NCBI RefSeq assembly: GCF_004210375.1
Contig: NC_134837.1
Coordinates: 160,869,310 to 160,933,309 of the forward strand
Direction: 5' to 3'
DNA from: Tachypleus tridentatus
Taxonomy: Eukaryota; Arthropoda; Merostomata; Xiphosura; Limulidae
DNA length: 64,000 bases
Of the stretch, positions 60,401 to 64,000 are shown piece by piece. The notes below the pieces were generated by a model, which was not told where the DNA came from, did not search any database, and worked only from the letters and a program-made list of their open reading frames with translations. Numbering within the stretch: the stretch's first letter is position 1; each line of letters begins with the position of its first letter. A program made the translations under genes and the position numbers.

Positions 60401-63149
60401 TTCTCTTGTAAAATGTAACTTTAGTAAATAAAACTCTTCGTTAAGTGGATACTTTTCTGATATGTATAAATATATATATCTTTTAGTTGCATTTGTAGTA
60501 AAGTCAAAATTGTCATTCAAGAAAACCGTTTCCTTGTCGATTCCGTAAACTTTCAATGTTTTTCTCTACATCGCTGGAAAATGTCAATTATTTACTCGTT
60601 TTTGAACAAAAGTTTGACACCGTAAGTTGTATTGCATTATGTCTGATTGTTCGAACTTATTACGACTTTTATAACTTAATGATTTGATTCATAGATGTGG
60701 ATAAATCAAATCAAGCATGCTTTAAGATACACACTTGTGAAAGACATTCATTCTAGATAACATCTTATAGTGGTTTAAGAATGAATATAACTCTTAATAT
60801 TAGCCTTTTATTTTATAGGGTAAGTTACTAAACACTAGAATGATTAGTTGATCACATCGATCGATAATGATTTCATACACACTGTAACTTTCTTACTAGC
60901 TTTTTTTCCGTCTCTCTTTCTTTTATTTCTCTTTCTCTCTCTTAGTACATACACAGACACACACAGATATAAATATACGTTGAGTATTGTGATTGCAACA
61001 TGTGAGATAGATATGAGGAACTAGACCTTTTATATTACACATTATAATGTCTGACATAAGTAACTTAAATACTATGTTTGAGAAAGCAAGAGTATATAGT
61101 ACATATAAGGTGGATTTAAGGTGAATATATATATATACATAATATTTAACCTCACATATATGTAAATATATATATTTATGATGACATCATTAATATATAT
61201 GTGTGTTTATGAGGATGAATATGCATATGAACAATGTTGGTTAATAAAATATGATTTATAGAACATATTATTGTGTTAATAGTAAGTAATTATTTCCGAA
61301 TGTTCACTTTTTTTTTGCTCAGCATAAACGTATTTAAGTCGTTTCCGAGCTATAAATATAAATATGAGTCAGTAAAATAAATTTTGTATGTGTTTGAAAG
61401 TGTAGGATACGTATAAAATCTAGAAGGATAATGAGCAATAATATACTGGAAATATCTTTTCCATTGGAAATTAGTTAATTAGAGTTTTCATTTAATTGTA
61501 TTTTTCGTCCGCAATTCACGTTTAGAAATAAACAACAAGCATGTAATATTGTTTTAAAACAGACTAAAATATTAAATAGAGAAATAATATTAGAATATTT
61601 GAAAACCTTTTATGCTGCTCATAAGAAGCAGCTTAAAGTTTTGGAGTTATACCCTATCTAAACTGCCCCTTTCTGATTCAATAAAACTTTATGGTGTATT
61701 GAAAACAGTATCAAGTAACGCTAACATTAAAGAAGCGACTACCTACCTTTCGTGGGAGCGTTGACAATCAACACATCTGTCCAGTTTTGATGACGTAATA
61801 CTGAATAAATGACATCACTCAGCTCTGTAATAGATTACCCACTTATGTATCACTATTTTATTGAAAAAGGTTAGTTCTTACACTAAAATATCTTAGGTAT
61901 AAAATGTACTATTTGATGCTTATGTCGTTGAAGAAACAGCGACAATTGTTAATCCAATACAGTATTAACTAAGCTGTTGAAAAAAAAACAACTCTTAAAT
62001 AGCTTATTCAGTTTCAGAGTATTATAAGGAACGAAGTAATGCACAGAAATAAAAAATAAATGTTTATGATTAATGAGAATTTTAGTATACATTGAGTTTA
62101 TTGGTTTGTTTGTTGTAAAGCATAATGTTATATAATGGAGTATCTGTGCTGTACCCATCACAAATATGAAAACCCACTTTTTACCGCTAAAAGTCCCCAA
62201 ACATACTGCTGTGTCACTGGGTAGAATTTTATATTGAGAAATTGTGACTATTCCAGACACTTTGCTATACCTCGAATACAGAATCATACCGAGGTAGTTA
62301 GTATGACTTATTTTCACACAACTGTGAAATTGTTGATGCTAACTTTTCAAATTTAAGATGTACTTTCTGATAGAAATAAATATCTGGTGGATTTAAAGTG
62401 TAGGAATGTACATATATATTTTACTTAAGCAGTATTCATATTCACAAATAACTTTCCCATATCTTTGTTTGTGTATGTTTTCTTATAGCAAAGCCGCATC
62501 GGGCTATCTTCTGAGTCCACTTGGTGTCTACGTTTGTCAACCGTAAACGAATCATGTCTACAACGATATTCTACAATTATTTTAAAACTATTTTTTAAAA
62601 AATTCAGTATAGATTGTTGTGTGTTTGTAGCTAAGCATAAGGATATACAATTGGCTATCTGTGCTCTGTCTACCACAGTGTCGAAAACCGGTTTTTACCG
62701 TTATAAGTCCATATACTTGCTGCTGTGTCACTGGAGTGCATTATACATAGGAATATTAAAACGAAATATTGCTATTACGAACTAAGGAAGGCTTATTGTT
62801 TTCATACAATGGTTTAATATTTAACATTATTTTACTCACAAGTAATAATGTTTCATTGTCTTAAATAAAACAGTACAATACTTGCGACTGCTAGTAATAT
62901 GTTTTTTCACTTTTATAATTTAAATATAATTTAGTCATGATGTAAAGAATATATGAACATTTTGATAATATTCTCTATCTATCAAATTATTTTCAGCTAT
63001 AACTATGTCAAAAATTAAAGAACATTAATATTACCTGAATTTTCATTTTGATAACGATACCCACTTATCAAAGTGAGATACACCAGTAGAGAAAATAAAC
63101 AGGAAACCACATTCTTCTTCTTTGGGTAAGTCATGTTTATGTATGACAT
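30276..63149 (-). CDS. Ionotropic receptor (divergent ionotropic glutamate receptor family), eleven coding exons
   Basis: Coding exons: 63149-63035, 46374-46169, 45074-44877, 41141-40974, 39511-39414, 39123-39033, 35590-35432, 34432-34276, 33117-32897, 32258-31993, 30495-30276. Every junction is AG/GT and every phase matches, giving 632 residues, normal for arthropod IRs. Order: signal peptide (VVSCLFSLLVYLTLIS), amino-terminal domain to about 220, S1 (from NRTLRVTSL, with NGSWNGLIGEL), M1 346-368, pore loop to about 405, M3 with SSVYSGNLTSTLSL, S2, M4 605-628, short tail. The S1 Arg (R307, in SWDVERAQVVDFTYP) and an S2 Glu (E510, in WINEEAMMDY) used by glutamate receptors to hold the ligand are both present. 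The M3 signature is IR-like rather than SYTANLAAF. The family forms tetrameric ligand-gated cation channels used in chemosensation, but the ligand cannot be predicted. The first in-frame ATG is 63149, a second is 63134. It is likely a functional gene: no stop or frameshift. Confidence 0.9.
31993..32258 (-). CDS. Ionotropic receptor exon 10, S2
   Basis: The acceptor is ATTTATTTAG|AGGTCC and the donor AAATA|GTAAGA (phase 0 to 2). It encodes SEYFRTLWETNIQYGVLSLD, WINEEAMMDY with the candidate ligand-contacting Glu (E510), and NWAIAFQYDSPFRKIFNK. Confidence 0.92.
32897..33117 (-). CDS. Ionotropic receptor exon 9, M3 gate
   Basis: The acceptor is AATTCTCTCAAG|GATG and the donor TTTAAG|GTTTGT. It encodes CAWLPETASSRIVMAAWW, the M3 helix, the gating signature SSVYSGNLTSTLSL and the S2 start ESPVNTLEGF. 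Confidence 0.93.
33209..33626. repeat. Minisatellite, 53-bp unit, about eight copies
   Basis: The unit begins CGTCTCTGTTCTGTTGAGTA and continues CAGAGTAGGTGTTTAATAAT with a run of AAT triplets. Units vary mostly in the AAT run and in a few point changes. It lies in the intron between the M3 exon and the M1/pore exon of the ionotropic receptor. Confidence 0.9.
34025..34275 (+). mobile_element. SINE family A copy abutting an ionotropic receptor splice donor
   Basis: Body and tail are well kept (AGAGTTGGCGGTGGGTGGTG, GCGTGAAATTCAAAACAAAC); the head lacks the A-box part. The tail ends at the last intronic base next to the M1/pore exon, so on the minus strand the intron begins within the SINE tail. 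Confidence 0.85.
34276..34432 (-). CDS. Ionotropic receptor exon 8, M1 and pore loop
   Basis: The acceptor is TTTTTTTCAG|CTCTGG. It encodes the M1 helix LWITLVFAMLVLGIVMFLFT and part of the pore loop (VELVEQCLENSYRQLVIQG). The donor CAAG|GTTTGTTTGT lies in the tail of a SINE on the opposite strand that abuts the exon. Confidence 0.9.
34792..35064 (+). mobile_element. SINE family A copy, complete, with target-site duplication
   Basis: Begins GCCCGGCATGGCCAAGCGTG, ends in AAAAACAAACAA, and is flanked by the 12-bp GTTTCACGATTT at 34780-34791 and 35065-35076. Confidence 0.93.
35432..35590 (-). CDS. Ionotropic receptor exon 7, S1 with ligand-binding Arg
   Basis: The acceptor is ACATTTTAG|GTGGCA and the donor GTAATG|GTTAGT, phase 0 both sides. 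It encodes VADMAVADLSWDVERAQVVD and FTYPVF, the standard S1 block with the ligand-contacting Arg (R307), ending at the pre-M1 segment ILFEPYSVM. Confidence 0.92.
36122..36256. repeat. Two SINE family A heads in inverted orientation
   Basis: A plus-strand head (CCGGCATGGCCAAGCGTG ... GGTCGCACCAAACATACTCG) is followed at once by a minus-strand head (GGTGCGACGGGGATTCGAAC ... CCTGGCCATGCTGGGCCC). Together they form a hairpin-capable palindrome. Confidence 0.75.
36498..36770 (+). mobile_element. SINE family A copy, complete, with target-site duplication
   Basis: Flanked by the 11-bp TCAGATTAACA at 36486-36496 and 36771-36781. Confidence 0.92.
36782..36895 (+). mobile_element. SINE family B copy
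   Basis: TTATTGCGCTAAAATGTG, GACAGAACACAGATATCCG and TATAGCTTTGTGTTTAACAG match the family. It begins right after the target-site duplication of the preceding SINE. Confidence 0.65.
37376..37445 (-). mobile_element. SINE family A tail fragment
   Basis: GTTTGTTTTTATTTTCGAATTT followed by TTTAGCCGTC, read on the minus strand. Diverged. Confidence 0.4.
37536..38535 (-). mobile_element. Tc1 family DNA transposon, 1,000 bp, both ends present
   Basis: The ends TACACCTTTATTGAAATTAA and (reverse complement at the other end) TACACCCTTGTGCAAATTGT, then TTGAAACAA in both, form imperfect inverted repeats of roughly 50 bases that start at TA, as in Tc1 elements. The transposase ORF inside is shortened at the N-terminus. 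It lies in the receptor intron between 35590 and 39033. Confidence 0.85.
37632..38276 (-). pseudogene. Tc1 transposase, catalytic domain, N-terminus broken
   Basis: This 214-codon frame holds the DD34E triad: D27 in VLFSDETHF, the second Asp in FQQDLAPCH and, 34 residues later, the Glu in LNPIENLW. A full Tc1 transposase has about 340 residues with an N-terminal paired-type DNA-binding region. In-frame family-like residues continue upstream (NCVGRGGRRPIKKQLFTKS), but earlier sequence is in another frame (RSIFGIYDETLRNI), so a frameshift probably broke it. The catalytic half is intact, suggesting recent insertion. Confidence 0.85.
39033..39123 (-). CDS. Ionotropic receptor exon 6, S1
   Basis: The acceptor is ATGTCATAG|CTATTC and the donor AGAGGG|GTAAGT. 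It encodes SYSVQDPKEKHYG and NGSWNGLIGELTRG, one of the most conserved S1 segments of the superfamily. Confidence 0.9.
39414..39511 (-). CDS. Ionotropic receptor exon 5, S1
   Basis: The acceptor is ATCATTTAAG|GGGTAC and the donor TTTCAG|GTATTT (phase 0 to 2). It encodes the turn GYPVRQKPQGN and the helix TVVNALAEILNF, in the place of the ligand-binding-domain helix of IRs. Confidence 0.85.
40690..40808 (+). mobile_element. SINE family B copy
   Basis: CCCAGTGGTGCAGCGGGTAT, CTATCGATACCTCTGGTGGG and CAGAGCACAGATAGCCTATT are family B hallmarks. Confidence 0.75.
40974..41141 (-). CDS. Ionotropic receptor exon 4, end of amino-terminal domain and start of S1
   Basis: The acceptor is ATCCCTCTTAG|AACAC and the donor CTGGGT|GTAAGA, phase 0 both sides. 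It encodes FKIWSSYSPGDGNIIF, a GTWFKNLG turn, then NRTLRVTSLG, the strand that opens the ligand-binding domain in this superfamily. Confidence 0.85.
42870..44740 (+). mobile_element. CR1/L2-like LINE relic: endonuclease and partial reverse transcriptase
   Basis: The endonuclease is at about 43000-43570: YKLFKKNRKIK, VALYVKSDVHLVQNIKVNN, EVETICISL, then FLEIVQNDYLDHSVKELTS and LLLPFNVDINKNEERLGSSD. The reverse transcriptase is at about 44310-44480: HGFTRRKSCLTSFQHSLKEV and VNLVHLYFQKTFDKVQYKKL. Domain order is normal; many stops and frameshifts. It lies in the receptor intron between 44877 and 41141. The start is uncertain; an 80-codon frame at 42249-42491 may belong to it. Confidence 0.75.
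44877..45074 (-). CDS. Ionotropic receptor exon 3, amino-terminal domain
   Basis: The acceptor is ATCATTGCAG|AATTTA; the donor is GAAACA|GTAAGA (phase 0 both sides). It encodes LFGPRNPWVLSCGTMIS and GDKVMLLVKTSTEMQN, with a Trp-x-Leu and a strand of the type seen in IR amino-terminal domains. The open frame continues past the donor to a stop at 44841. Confidence 0.82.
45575..45850 (+). repeat. Imperfect tandem duplication, about 110-bp unit
   Basis: Two successive copies share TTATGGAGGCTCATTGGGTC / GTATGGAAATTTATTGGGTC, then ATGG(G/T)GAGATACAT and a similar tail. A 120-codon plus-strand open frame covers both but has no known motif. It is in a receptor intron. Confidence 0.55.
46169..46374 (-). 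CDS. Ionotropic receptor exon 2, amino-terminal domain
   Basis: The acceptor is TTTATTAAG|GTGTC and the donor ATTCAG|GTAATA. It encodes a Rossmann-like start (VSVLFIVTG), a central IINLSYVPNF and NYQGYVFLARNEKEL, as in IR amino-terminal domains. Enters phase 1, leaves phase 0. Confidence 0.82.
46745..46906 (-). repeat. Penelope-like terminal repeat, low-coordinate copy
   Basis: The minus strand reads CTGACTGCAAAGCCCCC, CTTAAGACATGTGCCTAGCA, TTGCAAACTCTCT and TTGAAGATGACCTAAGAAGT, aligning along its length with 50184-50345. Confidence 0.8.
46915..47141 (-). mobile_element. SINE family A copy inside the Penelope-like element
   Basis: Tail TTTAATTTCGCGCAAAGCTA, body CACCACCCACCGCCAACTCC and head CTGGCCATGTCGCGCCC. 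A short CAGATG match on both sides may be the duplication. Confidence 0.8.
48600..50183 (-). mobile_element. DNA transposon-like element with long terminal inverted repeats and an unclassified ORF
   Basis: About 120-150 bases at 48600-48730 recur inverted at 50025-50183; shared blocks (as read at the right end) include TCATTATCCAGGTCA, AAAAGCAAAGTTTGAAG, CCAGGAACAA and AAATTTTGTTA. Between them lies a decayed minus-strand gene. The element sits inside the Penelope-like element, between its RT remnant and its high-coordinate terminal repeat. No superfamily was assigned. Confidence 0.7.
48860..49790 (-). pseudogene. Decayed ORF of a repeated arthropod protein family of unknown function
   Basis: Minus-strand blocks in order: SLKAVLLHNENKYPPLPLTH, SVKTLLEALKYDEYGWEIIG then DFK; VLFPPLHIKLGLMKHFFTAL; FPKLSEANVKAGIFIGPQIK then KILKCTEFPKKLS; KVHVLDAHLDKFKDNIG; EQGERFHQDILDFERRDQAT and NENMMEDYISGL. 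From memory, the same block series occurs in many predicted arthropod proteins of unknown function and about 300-600 residues. Here it is broken by frameshifts and stops and lies within inverted repeats, which suggests the family is transposon-borne. No DDE or other catalytic motif could be assigned. Confidence 0.65.
50184..50345 (+). repeat. Penelope-like terminal repeat, high-coordinate copy
   Basis: The plus strand reads TTGACTGCAATGCCTCC, TTTAAGACATGTGCCCAGCA and CTGAAGATGATCTAAGAAGG, then TCGAAACGTT. The last part resembles the CUGA...GAAAC core of the hammerhead ribozymes reported in Penelope-like elements. Confidence 0.8.
51505..51635 (+). mobile_element. SINE family C copy
   Basis: CAGCGGTAAGTATACGCATT, GGGGTTCGATTTTCCTCGG and tail GGCTTTGCTATAAGAAAAAC followed by CA repeats. 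Confidence 0.75.
51820..51872 (+). mobile_element. SINE family B tail fragment
   Basis: CAATTCTATAGCTTTGCGCT followed by TAACAATAAGAAA, the family B 3' end, directly before a family A copy. Confidence 0.5.
51873..52120 (+). mobile_element. SINE family A copy
   Basis: Starts GCCCGGCATGGCCAGGTAGT; B box TGGTTCGAACC; body AAGAGTTGGCGGTGGGTGG; the tail is diverged. Confidence 0.8.
52140..52440 (+). mobile_element. SINE family A, old and diverged
   Basis: GTTGGCATGGCAATTAAAAT, GGCTCGAATCTCGTCACCG and GAGAGTTGATAGTGTATGAT follow the family order; the tail is GTTTTGCGCAAAACTCAACA. Confidence 0.55.
52480..52590 (-). mobile_element. SINE family B copy
   Basis: The plus strand reads CACAAAGCTATACAATGGGC, TGCTCTGCCCACAATGAG and CTGTCCGCAGACATACTG, the complement of the family. 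Confidence 0.75.
53530..53802 (+). mobile_element. SINE family A copy, complete, with target-site duplication
   Basis: The best-preserved copy in the window (GCCCGGCATGGCCAAGCGTG, GGGTTCGAATCCCGATTACA). The 11-bp TCCTTTTACAA flanks it at 53519-53529 and 53803-53813. The clean duplication suggests recent insertion. Confidence 0.95.
54845..55078 (+). repeat. Duplicated segment with family B SINE, copy 1
   Basis: Nearly identical, base for base, to 59470-59703: a non-SINE part (TGGATTAAGACTGAAGCAT, TTTCAATTCTTTGGTTCCTT) followed by a family B SINE (about 54953-55078: GTGGTACAGTGGTATGTATG, TCGATACCCGTGGTGGGC). A further family B head and a C10 run lie just before it. Confidence 0.85.
55325..55440 (-). 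mobile_element. SINE family B copy
   Basis: The plus strand reads GTTTGAAGTTAAGCACAAAG, GTGGTCTGCCACCATAGG and TACGTCTGCAGACATGCCGC. Confidence 0.8.
56036..56305 (+). repeat. Minisatellite, 54-bp unit, five copies, open in frame
   Basis: Each unit reads KISDIHVSSGFCEDKLTE in the plus-strand open frame 56021-56389 (122 codons). The fourth and fifth units differ by a few bases (E to D; IH to TY). Because the period is a multiple of three, two minus-strand frames across it are also open. No homology or splice context supports a gene. Confidence 0.85.
59140..59215 (+). mobile_element. SINE family B fragment
   Basis: AAGGCTTACAACATTAAAAG, AAGTTTCGATATACTG and TTTGTGCTTAACAAGAAAC follow the family order, with the middle deleted. 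Confidence 0.5.
59470..59703 (+). repeat. Duplicated segment with family B SINE, copy 2
   Basis: Second copy of 54845-55078, 4.6 kb away, same orientation. The SINE part (about 59578-59703) reads CCAGTGGTACAGTGGTATGT and GGTTTCGATACTCTTGGTGG. Confidence 0.85.
62085..62225 (-). mobile_element. SINE family B copy
   Basis: The plus strand reads GGTTTGTTTGTTGTAAAGCA, GAGTATCTGTGCTGTACCCA and ACATACTGCTGTGTCACTGG. Confidence 0.75.
62465..62530 (-). mobile_element. SINE family C tail fragment
   Basis: The plus strand reads TGTTTTCTTATAGCAAAGCC, then GCATCGGGCTATCTTCTG, the complement of the family C tail. Confidence 0.55.
62615..62745 (-). mobile_element. SINE family B copy
   Basis: The plus strand reads GTGTTTGTAGCTAAGCATAA, GGCTATCTGTGCTCTGTCTA and TTGCTGCTGTGTCACTGG. 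Confidence 0.78.
63035..63149 (-). CDS. Ionotropic receptor exon 1, signal peptide
   Basis: Two in-frame ATGs (63149, 63134) follow an in-frame TAA. The peptide has basic residues (YPKKK) then a hydrophobic stretch ending LTLISG, a typical signal peptide. The donor is TTCAG|GTAATA in phase 1, matching the phase-1 acceptor at 46374. Support is phase and signal-peptide character, not homology, so this link is weaker than the others. Confidence 0.65.
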
Positions 63150-64000
63150 GAAGGCTTAACACAGGAAGATTATACAACCATTAACGCCGTAGAGAGGTTA
63201 CTTGCAGAATAAACCCCCAGTAATAATACAGTATGCGCAAAGTACTACTTCTTGAACTAAATGGTTACTCTCTCTGATTGGAGGATTTTATGATGGCCAC
63301 GCCCAACATATGAATGATTTAAAATCTTGAAGATTATCTTATTTTCCACAAGTGCAGGTAAGCTAATTAATTACTTGTAAACTTTTTCGTAATTAGTGTT
63401 TATTATTAAAGAAGTCTATGAATACAAGTTGACATTTTCTCTGAGCACTAGGAAAAAATTCCAAGAAATATTTTGGAAAAAATTAACTTAATCTCTTTTT
63501 TATTCTTCAATTTTGTAATACACACAAATAACTTTGTTATTTAATTAAAATAATTCACTTTTTATGAACTTATACTTATGAATTTTTAAGGTTAACATCC
63601 GAAGTTTGAATCCTTGCGATGGGCAGAATGCAGATAGCTCATTGTGTAGCTGTGCAATGAGGAAAATAAGAACAACCACAAATTACTACTAATAACACGT
63701 ATTTTAAAACTATAGTTTTGTCATTCCTATTTACCTCTGGTGCCTACTGTTAAAAATTATGAAACAGTGTTGTCTTTGTCAGACAGTAGTGGAACAACAA
63801 TACATATCTTATGACACTGAAATAATTAACTAGATAATATAAAAGATGACAGATAGTACATGTTACAATCAAGGAAAATTTTTGTTTGTTAAGTACAAAG
63901 CAACCAAAAAAAGATATTGTTTCTTAAGTATAAAGAACATAGTAAGAATGGTTTGTTCAGTTTGCTCGTGAAGAAGAAAGATTCACCTTTCAAAAGCGCT
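63150..64000. other. Upstream flank of the ionotropic receptor; SINE fragment only
   Basis: Should hold the receptor promoter and any 5' UTR; no TATA box at a convincing distance was seen. A family B tail is at about 63595-63660 (GTTTGAATCCTTGCGATGGG, GCAGATAGCTCATTGTGTAG). Confidence 0.45.

Larger units (their letters stand above)
46375..63034 (-). other. Ionotropic receptor intron 1, about 16.7 kb
   Basis: Bounded by the donor after 63035 and the acceptor before 46374. It holds a Penelope-like element, a nested transposon with long inverted repeats, a 54-bp minisatellite, a duplicated segment and many SINEs. Stretches 50.4-51.5, 52.6-53.5, 53.8-54.8, 56.4-59.1 and 59.7-62.1 kb show no recognised element or gene; AT microsatellites lie near 60220 and 61120-61200. 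Confidence 0.6.

Noticed and set aside
63150-63300. TATA box for the ionotropic receptor (TATAAT-like at about 63168-63174, minus strand)
   Set aside because: It is only about 20 bases from the start codon, too close for a TATA-directed start with a 5' UTR, and AT-rich sequence gives many such matches.

Overview
This is an AT-rich eukaryotic nuclear window with two split genes, both on the minus strand, in a landscape of tRNA-derived SINEs and decayed transposons. The exon-intron structure, the arthropod-style ionotropic receptor, and the very abundant SINEs with 11-12 bp target-site duplications suggest an invertebrate, most plausibly a chelicerate. From memory the main SINE resembles repeats common in horseshoe crabs. 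The organism is an inference, not proven here.

Gene 1 (6216-12740, minus) is a sialyltransferase-like type II membrane protein of the ST6GalNAc group (glycosyltransferase family 29). I assembled it by hand from six exons whose splice phases all agree, giving 319 residues. The L, S and VS sialylmotifs are recognisable, but residues normally needed for donor binding and catalysis are replaced. A further 222-nt open segment in one intron is phase-compatible with an alternative exon.

Gene 2 (30276-63149, minus) is an ionotropic receptor of the glutamate-receptor superfamily. Twelve blocks were examined and eleven coding exons join in phase to give 632 residues: signal peptide, amino-terminal domain, S1, M1, pore loop, M3, S2 and M4. 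Its first intron is about 16.7 kb. Its introns hold a minisatellite, a 1,000-bp Tc1 element, a CR1-like LINE, a Penelope-like element with another transposon nested in it, and many SINEs.

Layout: 1-6.2 kb has no gene, only SINEs. 6.2-12.7 kb is the sialyltransferase-like gene, with an LTR-like repeat in one intron. 12.7-30.3 kb is intergenic, with an internally deleted LINE (18.7-20.5 kb), a decayed Ty3/gypsy element (about 23.1-27.5 kb) and a mariner-type MITE (27.55-27.96 kb). 30.3-63.1 kb is the ionotropic receptor. 63.2-64 kb has only a SINE fragment.

The two host genes have no evident functional link. No rRNA, functional tRNA, CRISPR array or bacterial feature was seen.
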